Assembly (NCBI GenBank): GCA_903834925.1
Contig: CAILLA010000198.1
Coordinates: 1-40,829 of the forward strand
Source: an uncultured Schlesneria sp.
GTDB taxonomy: Bacteria > Planctomycetota > Planctomycetia > Planctomycetales > Planctomycetaceae
Length of the DNA: 40,829 nt
Reading direction: 5' to 3'
Numbering within the stretch: position 1 is the first letter of the stretch; the number at the start of each line of letters is the position of its first letter. Shown here in pieces: positions 16,501 to 25,020 of the stretch. The notes beneath the pieces are model-generated. The model ran no database searches and was not told the origin of the DNA. It was given only the letters and a program-made list of their open reading frames with translations. A program made the translations under genes and the position numbers.

Positions 16501-17496
16501 ATGTTACGAGCCATGAAGAAACGTCACGCATTTACGTTGATTGAATTGCTGGTGGTCATCGCGATTATCGCCGTTCTGATTGCATTGCTGCTGCCTGCCG
16601 TTCAACAGGCCCGTGAAGCCGCACGGCGGACGCAGTGTAAGAACAATTTGAAGCAATTCGGTTTGGCATTCGCGAATTATCACGATGTCTATCAGAGATA
16701 TCCCCAAGGTGGAAACATCGGTTGTTGTGATCAGGGTCCGTCGATCGGCTATATGGTCCGTCTGTTCCCCTACCTCGATCAGGCACCGCTTTTCAATCAA
16801 ATCAACATGTCTGCACCTGCAAATACCGTTTCTGGTGGTAAAGATGCTTTTTATAATCCAGCGACAGGTGCAAATTATCCTTGGATTACAACGAGCCTGT
16901 CATTCGCAATTTGTCCTTCCGACTCACATAGTTTCGCCGCCAACGTCTGGAACGGATGGAGTGTCACGAACTACGATGGCTCTGCAGGGTCGATGGTTTT
17001 CGATTCGCCAAACAGTGGTTGTACCGTTTATAAAACAAATGTTCTGATGAATGGCTGGGGTGATGGAAATGACCCTAACGCAGTTTCTGGGATGGGGACA
17101 CGCGGTGGCACCTCGCTCGCCATTAAAGACGTCGGCGACGGAACATCCAATGTGATCCACATGGGCGAAGTGATTCCATCCTGTAATGACCATGCCGGCA
17201 ACGGGGGACTCTGGAGAGAAAACGGTCAAAGTTTCCATTCAGGAACTGCAGCCGCAATCAATGACTTCACACCCTGTCCATGGGCAACAACAAATCAAGT
17301 TCGCTTTACACAAGCAGCGTGTGCTAAGCAGAATAACGCATGGAACGTTAGTTGGTCATTCAAATCGATGCACGTCGGTGGCGCACAATTCCTGTTCGTT
17401 GACGGCTCGGTTCACTTCATCAGCGAGAATATCAACTATCCGACTTACCAGTATCTCGGTGGTCGTAATGACGGCAACACGGTTGGCGATTATTAA
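16501..17496 (+). CDS. DUF1559 protein with prepilin-type N-terminus
   Basis: This encodes 331 residues. The leader [10 protein letters not shown] precedes the prepilin helix [20 protein letters not shown], then [15 protein letters not shown] and [21 protein letters not shown]. The C-terminus contains [18 protein letters not shown], the family signature. The ATG at 16501 has taaggtg upstream; the second ATG at 16513 is an alternative. It is a paralogue of the protein at 748-1794 but clearly diverged outside the N-terminal block. It sits between two heptaheme cytochrome genes and is followed by the small lipoprotein gene that usually accompanies this family. The 255-bp gap upstream is A/T-rich and probably holds its promoter. 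Confidence 0.93.
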   Translation: MLRAMKKRHAFTLIELLVVIAIIAVLIALLLPAVQQAREAARRTQCKNNLKQFGLAFANYHDVYQRYPQGGNIGCCDQGPSIGYMVRLFPYLDQAPLFNQINMSAPANTVSGGKDAFYNPATGANYPWITTSLSFAICPSDSHSFAANVWNGWSVTNYDGSAGSMVFDSPNSGCTVYKTNVLMNGWGDGNDPNAVSGMGTRGGTSLAIKDVGDGTSNVIHMGEVIPSCNDHAGNGGLWRENGQSFHSGTAAAINDFTPCPWATTNQVRFTQAACAKQNNAWNVSWSFKSMHVGGAQFLFVDGSVHFISENINYPTYQYLGGRNDGNTVGDY

Positions 17497-17653
17497 TCCA
17501 CATAAAGCAAACCAGCAGGGGAGTATTTCCTTGCAGTTTCTTAGCGACCCGCGATTTACTTCACGAGACTTCGGGGCGATATTGAAAACTGCAACGAATG
17601 AAATCCCACTCGGAGGAAAAACCACCGTCGGCTGAATTGTCATTTCAAATTTT

Positions 17654-17679
17654 GATCCGGCAGGCCATCCTGCCGGATC
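17654..17679 (+). terminator. Strong hairpin between DUF1559 and lipoprotein genes
   Basis: A perfect 11-bp stem pairs gatccggcagg (17654-17664) with cctgccggatc (17669-17679) around a 4-nt loop. A T-rich but interrupted tract follows. It may partially terminate transcription, giving more DUF1559 mRNA than downstream mRNA. Confidence 0.65.
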
Positions 17680-17733
17680 GTTTGGGTTTCTGGATCTTTC
17701 TTTTGTTCTTTAAAGCGTAAGAGAAATCGGCGT

Positions 17734-18246
17734 ATGAACGACATTCTTAAGACTGTAGGCACAGCTTTTATTTGTCTTTGCCTGTCTGGCTGTACTGGCG
17801 GAGGAGACGATCTGAAAGTCGCGCCGGCTGGAGGCGTAGTACTATACAAAGGTGGCCCGCTCGCTGGCGCCAACGTGACGTTTATGCCTGACAAAGGCCC
17901 TTTGGCGATGGCCGTTACGGATATGAAAGGGGAATTCAAGCTCGCATCCGGGGGACTGAAAGGCTGTGCATTGGGCCCAGCAAAAGTTGCTGTGTCAGTT
18001 CCCAATTCTGACGATTCGGGACCCGCTGTCCCCGCAATGGGCTCGAGTTCTCCAAAAACAGCAGCCGAATTTTCGGAGATGAGTCAAAAAATGGCGGAAG
18101 CCACGATCGCCTCGCAAAAGGAAGCTTCAACGAAAAAGAAATCCTTGATTCCGTCTAAATACAAAGATACGACGACCAGCGGACTAAGCTATACGATTAG
18201 TTCTGATGCGTCAAAAAACAAGTTTACAATCGATCTGAAGGACTGA
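17734..18246 (+). CDS. Small lipoprotein, carboxypeptidase-regulatory-like, DUF1559 partner
   Basis: This encodes 170 residues. The signal peptide ends LCLSGC (Cys20), giving a lipid-anchored protein. The mature domain begins with a beta-sandwich pattern, GGVVLYKGGPLAGANVTFMP followed by MAVTDMKGEFKLASGG, which is characteristic of carboxypeptidase-regulatory-like domains. After a polar linker containing SPKTAAEFSEMSQKMAE, it ends with KSLIPSKYKDTTTSGLSYTI and a charged tail. Genes of this type commonly follow DUF1559 genes in planctomycetes. Shine-Dalgarno-like taagaga lies 9 bases upstream. The next gene starts 4 bases after its stop, so the two are coupled. Confidence 0.88.
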   Translation: MNDILKTVGTAFICLCLSGCTGGGDDLKVAPAGGVVLYKGGPLAGANVTFMPDKGPLAMAVTDMKGEFKLASGGLKGCALGPAKVAVSVPNSDDSGPAVPAMGSSSPKTAAEFSEMSQKMAEATIASQKEASTKKKSLIPSKYKDTTTSGLSYTISSDASKNKFTIDLKD

Positions 18247-18250
18247 TGCA

Positions 18251-20197
18251 ATGTCCCGGCCGCCAGCGGCTTGGCCGGCTCGCCGGAAATTAATCTGCGT
18301 TTTCGTTGGGTTGGTCGTGATTGGCGGCGCATTCGCTTCGCTGAATTGGTATTCTCGGAAAACCCAACCCCTAAGAACGGGCGTGAAAACGCCCGTCGAG
18401 AAATCAATTGCCGTCAGCCATCCCTCAAATCCAGGATACTTGGGGCCGCAGTCTTGTGTAAAATGTCATGCGGATCGAGTTGCTGAATTTCAGGCAACCC
18501 GACATTTCTTGGCAAACCAGACTCCCAAGTCCGGCAATATGCCAGGCGGATTTTCGCCGGAAAAGGGGACGTATCGCGTTCCCGAATTATCGCTGCGATT
18601 CGAGATGTCAGAATCGAAGCGAGGATTCCTTGAAACGGCGATCCACCAGACTGATGCAGGAAACCGGTCTACATCATCAGCAATTGCCTTCTGTTACGGG
18701 TCCGAAGGTGGAAATGACGAAGTCTATTTTGCCTGGCATGAAGACCGTTTATATGAATTGCCTGTCGCCTGGCTGGCCCCGTCAAACGAGTGGGGATCGA
18801 GTCTTTTCGATCGTCACGGCTCTGGTGACTTCTCTCGCGATATGACCATCCGCTGCGTGGAATGTCATAACACCTGGTTCCAGCATTTTGCCGGAACTCG
18901 AAACCGTTATGGTCACGATAACTTCATCTTGGGCGTGACCTGTGAAGTCTGTCATGGTCCTGGACACGAACACGTTACGTTTCACAGCAAGAACCCGCAG
19001 AGCAAGGATGCTCATGCGGTCGCTCGCCCTGCCCAGATGACGCGAGAACGACGGATGGATCTCTGCGCACAGTGTCACAGTAACGCATTGAAGCATCGCG
19101 GCCCGGCCTTTAGCTATCGACCGGGACAGCCACTGGATGAATCCTACGTCACCTTGAAGCCGAAGCATCCCGAGGAGGATCATGTTGCCAACCAGACGAC
19201 ATACCTGCGTCAAAGCCGGTGCTTTCAACAAAGTGATTCACTGACTTGCGTGACATGTCATAACCCGCATCAAACCCGGTCAGAGACAAACGCTGGTTCT
19301 GCATCATGCGCAAAATGTCACTCCAATGAAGATTGCACCGACAGAAATCAGATTCCCGCCGAAGTACAGAACAACTGTGTTGGTTGCCACATGCCTGAAG
19401 GCCGAAAGATCCAGGTCTTTTTCAGAACGGAAACAGACAAATACGTCGCCCCAGTCAAACGGTTTGAACATCGGATTGCAGTCTATCCCGATGCCAGGAA
19501 TGAAGTTCTGCTGGAATGGCATCGCTCACAATCCGGACCTGAAAGTGATGAAGAGGTCGCTCGGCTGTCTAAATTGCTTGGTGAAAACTGGCGTAAGGAA
19601 TCGCAGCGACTTCAAAGCGAATCCCGGTATCTCGCCGCCATTAATGCCTGCCGTGAATCCCTGCGATTTGAGCCCGACCCCAAAACAAAAGAGAAGCTGG
19701 AACAATTGCTCAAAATCCAGACTGGAATCGACACCGATTTGCAGGACGGACTTTGGTATGAGAGGAACCGGCGATATGAACAAGCCATCGAAGCATTCCA
19801 GCGAGTTCTGGCGGCTAAGCCAGATCATGTGATGGCACTGGGTAAACTCGGAACTAACTACGCGGTTGTCGGAAAGAAAGAACTTGCCGTCGAATCCCTG
19901 AAAGCCGCAGCGGTGACCGACCCTGATGATCCCTATGCCCCGGGAATGCTCGGGTGGCTCGCATATCTAGAAGGACGATCGGAAGAAGCTTTACAATATT
20001 TTCAACAAGCGGATGCCGTCGAGCCGTACAGTGCAAAAATCCATTATCAAATGGGCTTGGCACTCTCAAAACTCGGTCGCCGCGATGAAGCGATCACGCA
20101 ATTTACGAAGGCATTTGAAATCGATCCGAACGATGTGAATTCGATCCGCGAGCAGCAGCGCTTGCTGGGAACCGGTTCCATCAAAGAGCCAAAGTAA
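18251..20197 (+). CDS. Heptaheme cytochrome c with C-terminal TPR domain
   Basis: This encodes 648 residues. An N-terminal membrane anchor (LICVFVGLVVIGGAFASL) is followed by seven CxxCH heme sites: CVKCH (from Cys69), CVECH, CEVCH, CAQCH, CVTCH, CAKCH and CVGCH. The C-terminal third (about 440-640) is made of TPR repeats, for example YEQAIEAFQRVLAAKPDH, ALGKLGTNYAVVGKKELAVE and MGLALSKLGRRDEAITQF. It shares the CFQQSDSLTCVTCHNPH block and a CEVCHGPG site with the cytochrome at 13864-16245, but lacks that protein's long N-terminal TPR-like region. The start lies 4 bases after the lipoprotein stop, with aagga inside the end of that gene serving as ribosome site. It should act as a periplasmic electron carrier or reductase with protein-docking repeats. 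Confidence 0.92.
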   Translation: MSRPPAAWPARRKLICVFVGLVVIGGAFASLNWYSRKTQPLRTGVKTPVEKSIAVSHPSNPGYLGPQSCVKCHADRVAEFQATRHFLANQTPKSGNMPGGFSPEKGTYRVPELSLRFEMSESKRGFLETAIHQTDAGNRSTSSAIAFCYGSEGGNDEVYFAWHEDRLYELPVAWLAPSNEWGSSLFDRHGSGDFSRDMTIRCVECHNTWFQHFAGTRNRYGHDNFILGVTCEVCHGPGHEHVTFHSKNPQSKDAHAVARPAQMTRERRMDLCAQCHSNALKHRGPAFSYRPGQPLDESYVTLKPKHPEEDHVANQTTYLRQSRCFQQSDSLTCVTCHNPHQTRSETNAGSASCAKCHSNEDCTDRNQIPAEVQNNCVGCHMPEGRKIQVFFRTETDKYVAPVKRFEHRIAVYPDARNEVLLEWHRSQSGPESDEEVARLSKLLGENWRKESQRLQSESRYLAAINACRESLRFEPDPKTKEKLEQLLKIQTGIDTDLQDGLWYERNRRYEQAIEAFQRVLAAKPDHVMALGKLGTNYAVVGKKELAVESLKAAAVTDPDDPYAPGMLGWLAYLEGRSEEALQYFQQADAVEPYSAKIHYQMGLALSKLGRRDEAITQFTKAFEIDPNDVNSIREQQRLLGTGSIKEPK

Positions 20198-20363
20198 TTC
20201 ACCGAAAGGGAATTGTCCGCAATGTGTTCATGCTTCAACCCAAGCACTGAACGGACGTCCGAAGCCACTTCTCAGTAAATTCTTAACCCAAAATCGAATC
20301 AAATAAAGGTTGCCTAATCCGTCCGATGGAGTATAGTCTGATTCTGTGAAGGAGGAACGACGA

Positions 20364-20879
20364 ATGCACTCACCGTCTGACCTGACCGCTGAAGAATCGC
20401 TCGCAGACCAACGCTGGTTGGGAACCGATGTTCCCAGTTTGCTCCCTATGGCGTGGCTTGAGATCGAACGACACAAGTGGATTGAAAGTGAAAAAGCGAA
20501 ACGCGACGTCGGTCAAGCGGCCGTGGCCGACTGGCTGAAACGCTTCTGGTGGCGGTTCTGTCGCTGGCGACGTATCGAACACGTCGAAGGAGTTCATCGC
20601 TGGTACGAGTTCTCGCACGAAGACTTTGCCAAAGTCTTGCGACCAATTCTTGAAAATGACCGACTTGTCCTGGTCATTATCGAATTGATGAAGACTGACC
20701 GACGCCGCGTGATCAATGACCTGGAAGTGATCGAGTGGGCTCGTGATGCGGGGGTTCCGATGGAACGAGTGCTCGAAATTCTCGGCGATATTCATATCAA
20801 CGTCGCTCGTCTTGATCCGCCGGTGGAATGGGTGAGACGAGCCGAATCCAGTGTTTCAAGCCGGACGCTCGATTCTTAA
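20364..20879 (+). CDS. Hypothetical cytoplasmic protein
   Basis: This encodes 171 residues with no signal peptide or membrane segment. The ATG at 20364 is chosen because a consensus aaggagg (20349-20355) lies 8 bases upstream; an in-frame GTG at 20346 has no such site. The protein is charged and Trp-rich (WLKRFWWRFCRWRR) and helical. Its C-terminal part, VINDLEVIEWARDAGVPMERVLEIL, has a helix-turn-helix-like rhythm but no clear match. No family was recognised. It stands alone after the cytochrome gene and before a REP-like palindrome. Confidence 0.75.
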   Translation: MHSPSDLTAEESLADQRWLGTDVPSLLPMAWLEIERHKWIESEKAKRDVGQAAVADWLKRFWWRFCRWRRIEHVEGVHRWYEFSHEDFAKVLRPILENDRLVLVIIELMKTDRRRVINDLEVIEWARDAGVPMERVLEILGDIHINVARLDPPVEWVRRAESSVSSRTLDS

Positions 20880-20893
20880 TCACGATTCATCTC

Positions 20894-20916
20894 GTAGCAT
20901 GGGCTTCAGCCCGTGC
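20894..20916 (+). repeat. REP-like palindrome with 5' GTAG
   Basis: The tetranucleotide GTAG (20894-20897) overlaps an 8-bp stem pairing gcatgggc (20897-20904) with gcccgtgc (20909-20916), around a ttca loop and with one G-T pair. GTAG followed by such a hairpin is the layout of bacterial REP elements mobilised by REP-associated (RAYT) transposases. Only one copy was noticed in the window. Confidence 0.55.
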
Positions 20917-20964
20917 AGCGTCCTGAGGTCACGGATACGAACGCGATTTTCTGAAGAACCATTC

Positions 20965-21417
20965 ATGGGTTGGCATCAAACTCAACTGAAATTACCGCCG
21001 TTTCGACGTGGTTTTCATCTAATTACGTCGCATGTTCTTCATGCCATCCCCGAATTGTCCTCTGTGAAGGTCGGATTGCTGCATGTCTTTATTCAGCATA
21101 CGTCCGCCTCACTCTCGATCAACGAGAACGCCGATCCCGACGTCCCGCGAGACCTCGAAGCCTCGTTCAACGCCATTGCCCCGGAAGATTTTCCGTACGT
21201 CCATACGTGCGAGGGACCAGACGACATGCCTGCTCATGTCAAATCGTCGCTGCTAGGAAGTTCGATCACGATTCCGATTAATTCGGGCCGGCTGTGTCTT
21301 GGGACATGGCAGGGAATTTTCCTGTGCGAACATCGAAATCACGGCGGCCCGAGATCACTCGTGCTGACCATCCAGGGCGATTTCGACCGTGGTTCAAGTA
21401 AGGCGACAGATTCCTAG
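20965..21417 (+). CDS. yjbQ: YjbQ/UPF0047 family protein
   Basis: This encodes 150 residues, the usual length of the family. Signatures are HVFIQHTSASLSINENADPD, PRDLEASFNAIAP, AHVKSSLLGSSITIPI and GRLCLGTWQGIFLCEHR. These include the conserved His and Glu residues that line the active-site pocket of YjbQ proteins. Members have been linked to thiamine-phosphate synthase side activity, but the physiological role is unsettled. The ATG at 20965 matches the family N-terminus (MGWHQTQLKLPPF); a longer frame upstream covers the REP-like palindrome and is not expected to be translated. Confidence 0.93.
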   Translation: MGWHQTQLKLPPFRRGFHLITSHVLHAIPELSSVKVGLLHVFIQHTSASLSINENADPDVPRDLEASFNAIAPEDFPYVHTCEGPDDMPAHVKSSLLGSSITIPINSGRLCLGTWQGIFLCEHRNHGGPRSLVLTIQGDFDRGSSKATDS

Positions 21418-21573
21418 TTTTACACGCAGCCGGCGGCGCAGGCGAATCGGCGTTCAGCCGATCTCTTCGAACGTTGCCCAAAACTGGTCGTTTCGCATTG
21501 CACCAACGAGAAATGACGCCCCGGTTAACGGCAATACCGCCGCGCCATTCCCGCTTCTCTTCGAGGCGCGGTT

Positions 21574-21611
21574 AAACGAAAACACCCCATGCTTTTATAA
21601 ACATGAGGTGT
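21574..21611 (-). terminator. Terminator for the thioredoxin-like gene (minus strand)
   Basis: Read on the minus strand, acacctcatg and catggggtgt form a 10-bp stem with one mismatch around a 10-nt A/T loop, followed by a T-rich tract (ttttcgttt). It lies just downstream of the gene ending at 21645. Confidence 0.75.
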
Positions 21612-21644
21612 CAAATCAAAAACTTCGTCGCCAAATATCAAAAA

Positions 21645-22169
21645 CTATTCGAGAATGGTTTTCGTTTCGCTGACCAGCTTGGCAATCGTTTCTTTGTTGA
21701 GATCGCCCTTGTTAAGTCCTTGGCTGACCTTGACCTTACCTTCGACCCACATCATGACTGTGACGTCGGCCTTGGAATTGAGCTTGTAACCTGAAGGTCC
21801 GCTTGTCCCTTTGAACGTGGTGAGCGGCAACTGGCTGATCTTGTGCTTGGCAGCAGCAGCGGTCAGGCTGGCTTCTGCTTTTTCTGGATCTTCGGTCATG
21901 ACGACAACGAAGCCAGCCATCTTCTGATCACGATTCTTGGCAACAACGTTGTCGAGTTCTTTAGACAACTGTGCAACTTCTTCCGTCATTTCCTTGGCGA
22001 AAATGCTGACGACGGGCTGGTTGCCATATCGGCATCGGTAGCACAATTCTTCGCCGTCCTTGTTAGGACCGGTGACGTCCTTCACGTTGAAAGGCGGAAC
22101 GCTCTTTCCTTTTTCCAGACCCGATTGGATCTCGGCGGCAAATACCAGACTTGCCGAAACAGCCAACAC
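21645..22169 (-). CDS. Secreted thioredoxin-like protein with CxxC; amber codon at position 3 of the natural start
   Basis: The readable frame encodes about 174 residues: the end of a signal peptide (LAVSASLVFAAE), then a thioredoxin-like domain with ELCYRCRYGNQPVVSIFA, whose CYRC is the likely redox pair. A later stretch, GFVVVMTEDPEKAEA, fits this fold. The gene's obvious start is the ATG at 22196-22194, with ggagg 8 bases upstream. From there the codons read Met-Lys-TAG-Cys-Phe-Ala-Ala-Phe-Ala-Val-Leu-Ala, so a stop interrupts the signal peptide at codon 3. The coordinates given use the in-frame GTG at 22169, which lacks its own ribosome site and leaves a signal without basic residues. An AAG-to-TAG change is the simplest explanation. 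The gene may be newly inactivated, weakly expressed by reinitiation, or affected by a sequencing error. Confidence 0.75.
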   Translation of the reverse strand: MLAVSASLVFAAEIQSGLEKGKSVPPFNVKDVTGPNKDGEELCYRCRYGNQPVVSIFAKEMTEEVAQLSKELDNVVAKNRDQKMAGFVVVMTEDPEKAEASLTAAAAKHKISQLPLTTFKGTSGPSGYKLNSKADVTVMMWVEGKVKVSQGLNKGDLNKETIAKLVSETKTILE

Positions 22170-22488
22170 GGCAAACGCTGCGAAACACTACTTCATCGAT
22201 AATTCCTCCGTCGAACAGATCAACATCCGAAGCCTCTTGGTGTCGGCAAACGGCACGACCACCCCACTCGGTATATTGTACACAACTCCACCCGATCGTC
22301 GAGTTACCGCAAGTTTTCCGATTTCAGGTACATGTTTCTTAAAGATTGGACTCACAGTGACCCGAACGACGCGGTTATGATGAATGAATGCAACTGCCGA
22401 TACAGTAACCTGCTGCTGGCTTCTCGTACCTGATCCCCGTTTTGATGAATCAACATCACGGGGACAAACGCATGTGAAAATTCGACTG

Positions 22489-23382
22489 ATGCCAAACCCG
22501 ACTCCACTTCGCCTGGCACTGACCAGCCGCTCCGACGGGGACGTGGTTGAATCGATTCGCGCATCCATCATCGAATTTCTGGAACGGCAACCGGGTGTGA
22601 AGCTGCGTGTTTTCGGGACGCCTGACGAATTGAAACTCGGACGTCAGCAGACAGATATCGTGATCGTCCTCGGAGGCGATGGAACGATCCTGCGAACCTG
22701 TCGTCAGCTGGGATCCAACCAGCGACCGATCCTGGGGGTTAATCTGGGACGGCTGGGGTTTCTCGCCGATTTGTCTCCGAACGAATTTCAGGAAAAATTT
22801 CCGCGAATCCTGGCGAGAGAATACCAGGTGATCAATCACCTGATGTTTGAATGCCGACTCCTTCGCGGCGATGGTTCGCAAGAGAAATATCTGGGTCTGA
22901 ACGAAGTGTCGATCCTGTCAGGCTCGGCACTTCGCATTTTGCACATCAATCTGGCGATTGACGGTGAACCGGTGACGACCTATCGCTGTGACGGCTTAAT
23001 TGTCAGCACTCCGGTCGGATCAACGGCTCATAGCCTGGCCGCAGGAGGACCGTTGCTTCGACAAGACCTGCAAGCGTTCGTAATCACGCCCATTTGTCCG
23101 CACACCTTGACGAACCGTCCGCTGGTCGACCGAGCGGATTGCGTCTACACATTGACGGCACCCGAAATTCCGCAAGGGGCAACGCTGGTCATCGATGGCC
23201 AGATCAAGCAGTTGCTTCAACCTGGTGATCGTATCGAGATCCGAAAGGCAGCAGTCAGTTTTCAGCTCGCCCGACTGCTCGATCACAGCTACTATGCCAC
23301 GCTGCATCGTAAACTCGGCTGGGGCGGGCAACCTGAATTTGAGAATCGCGAGAATCTGAGACGATGCCAAACCAAGGAGTGA
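22489..23382 (+). CDS. nadK: NAD kinase
   Basis: NAD kinase phosphorylates NAD to NADP in the cytoplasm. This encodes 297 residues with all family motifs: IVIVLGGDGTILR (GGDGT at 62-66), GVNLGRLGFLAD (83-94), the conserved Asn-Glu of LNEVSIL, and DGLIVSTPVGSTAHSLAAGGP (168-188). ITPICPHTLTNRPLV follows, then the C-terminal DGQIKQLLQPGDRIEIRKA. His181 sits where many homologues have Tyr. The ATG at 22489 gives the usual N-terminus; a GTG at 22474 with gggaca upstream would add five residues and is equally possible. It is transcribed divergently from the thioredoxin-like gene. Confidence 0.95.
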   Translation: MPNPTPLRLALTSRSDGDVVESIRASIIEFLERQPGVKLRVFGTPDELKLGRQQTDIVIVLGGDGTILRTCRQLGSNQRPILGVNLGRLGFLADLSPNEFQEKFPRILAREYQVINHLMFECRLLRGDGSQEKYLGLNEVSILSGSALRILHINLAIDGEPVTTYRCDGLIVSTPVGSTAHSLAAGGPLLRQDLQAFVITPICPHTLTNRPLVDRADCVYTLTAPEIPQGATLVIDGQIKQLLQPGDRIEIRKAAVSFQLARLLDHSYYATLHRKLGWGGQPEFENRENLRRCQTKE

Positions 23383-23448
23383 ACATCGTGTTGTTGATTG
23401 AGTTCTGGATTCGTAATTTCTAATTCCTTATTTTCACTCGAGCGTTCC

Positions 23449-24828
23449 ATGCCATTTTCCGAAACAATCCGCACGATTCGCCTGGCAATGAAGAGCCTGC
23501 TGCTGCATAAGTTGCGGTCCGGTCTCACGATGCTGGGGATTGTTTTTGGAGTGTTTTCCGTGATTGCAATGCTCGCAATCGGGGAAGGGGCCAGCGCTCA
23601 GGCACAACAACAAGTTCTTGCACTCGGTGCCACAAACATCATCATTGTCACGGTCAAACCACCGGCTGATTCGCAATCCGGCGGCGGTGGTGGTAGTCGA
23701 GGCGGTGGCGGCGGGCGAGGTGGATTTGTCGTACCGCAATACGGCTTGCTGCGATCCGATTATGACCTGCTGACAAAAACCCTCTCGACGATTTCCGGTG
23801 CTGTCCGCATGCGGGAAATCCCCAGCGAAGCCCGATACTTGCAACGAACACTTAACGTTCGCCTTGTCGGCAGCACGACAGAATATCTGAACATGAATCA
23901 CCTGGCGGTCCTTCGTGGCCGATTCCTCAGTGATAAAGACGAAGCGGAAGTCGCGAATGTCGCCGTGCTGGGGGCTGAAACGGCATCGACACTGTTCCCG
24001 TTCGATGACCCCATCGGGCAGTCGATTCTCGTCCGGAATGCCCGGTACATGATTGTTGGGGTCATGCGGTCCAGAACGTCATCGGCAGCCATCGGTGGCA
24101 GCATGTCGGGACAGGAATTTAACAAGGATATCTATATCCCACTCAGCACATTCCGCAGCCGAATTGGCGATACGATCTTTACACGAATGAGCGGAACATT
24201 TTCCGCCGAACAGGTTGAGCTGAATCAAATCACTCTGAAAGTGAAAAATCGCGAAGACGTCGTTCCGACGTCGGAAGTCGTTAAAGAATCGTTGAAACGA
24301 TCGCATGGGGGCAAGCCCGATTACGATGTCATCGTACCGTTGGAACTGTTACGTCAGGCCGATCAGATCCGTCAGATTTTCAATATCGTGCTCGGTTCGA
24401 TCGCTGCCATCAGTCTGGTTGTCGGTGGAATTGGCATCATGAATATTATGCTCGCCACCGTGACCGAGCGTACTCGTGAGATCGGTATTCGCCGGGCATT
24501 GGGCGCCCGCCAACGCGACATTATCAATCAGTTCCTGACAGAAACGATCGTGCTTTCCGGGTCCGGTGGCGTCATCGGCATTCTGATGGGACTCGCGACG
24601 CCGTTTGCCTTCTTCGGCATCAAGCATATCGTTCACAATTATGTTCTAGACAGGACATCGGGCGAATCGCCGATGGCAAAGATCTTCTCAGATATGGAAC
24701 CGCAGGTTGCTCTCTGGAGTCTTCCTGTCGCGTTTGGTATCTCAGTCACGATTGGGATCATCTTCGGAATTTATCCGGCGCGATCTGCCGCGCGGATGGA
24801 CCCGATTGAAGCTCTTCGACACGAGTAG
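23449..24828 (+). CDS. MacB/FtsX-type ABC transporter permease with Gly-rich insert
   Basis: This encodes 459 residues. The N-terminal cytoplasmic helix and first membrane segment ([25 protein letters not shown]) are followed by a large periplasmic MacB-PCD domain. The C-terminus has three membrane segments: [38 protein letters not shown] (the FtsX signature region), one near [19 protein letters not shown], and one near [19 protein letters not shown]. It ends [12 protein letters not shown], as is typical. The N-terminal ABC ATPase of full MacB is absent and no ATPase gene adjoins, so it must pair with one encoded elsewhere. The periplasmic domain has an unusual Gly/Arg/Ser insert at 77-92. 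Likely role: efflux or envelope lipoprotein/substrate handling. Confidence 0.9.
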   Translation: MPFSETIRTIRLAMKSLLLHKLRSGLTMLGIVFGVFSVIAMLAIGEGASAQAQQQVLALGATNIIIVTVKPPADSQSGGGGGSRGGGGGRGGFVVPQYGLLRSDYDLLTKTLSTISGAVRMREIPSEARYLQRTLNVRLVGSTTEYLNMNHLAVLRGRFLSDKDEAEVANVAVLGAETASTLFPFDDPIGQSILVRNARYMIVGVMRSRTSSAAIGGSMSGQEFNKDIYIPLSTFRSRIGDTIFTRMSGTFSAEQVELNQITLKVKNREDVVPTSEVVKESLKRSHGGKPDYDVIVPLELLRQADQIRQIFNIVLGSIAAISLVVGGIGIMNIMLATVTERTREIGIRRALGARQRDIINQFLTETIVLSGSGGVIGILMGLATPFAFFGIKHIVHNYVLDRTSGESPMAKIFSDMEPQVALWSLPVAFGISVTIGIIFGIYPARSAARMDPIEALRHE

Positions 24829-24865
24829 CGAATTGACTTCGGCGAGGTTAGGAAAGATTTTGTGC

Positions 24866-24895
24866 CACTGCTTCGGAGTCTTCGGAGAAGCAGTG
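24866..24895. other. Hairpin downstream of the permease gene
   Basis: A perfect 9-bp stem pairs CACTGCTTC (24866-24874) with GAAGCAGTG (24887-24895) around a 12-nt loop. No T run follows on the plus strand. It is a possible weak terminator or mRNA 3' end before the dehydratase gene. Confidence 0.45.
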
Positions 24896-25020
24896 TCTTC
24901 GATTACAATGGCGCAACCATTTGTCGAAGACGACCGTCCAGCAACACTCGACTTTTTTCCCCGTGATAAATACTTTCATTTTAAAATAGATTACTTCAAC
25001 ATACTTTCTGGAAACTGGAC

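Noticed and set aside
20851-20964. Longer N-terminus for YjbQ
   Set aside because: It would translate the REP-like palindrome and exceed the family's usual length; the ATG at 20965 matches the family start.
22260-22380. Palindromic regulator site near tatattgtacacaa in the divergent region upstream of nadK
   Set aside because: The symmetry is imperfect and short, and no matching second site was found.
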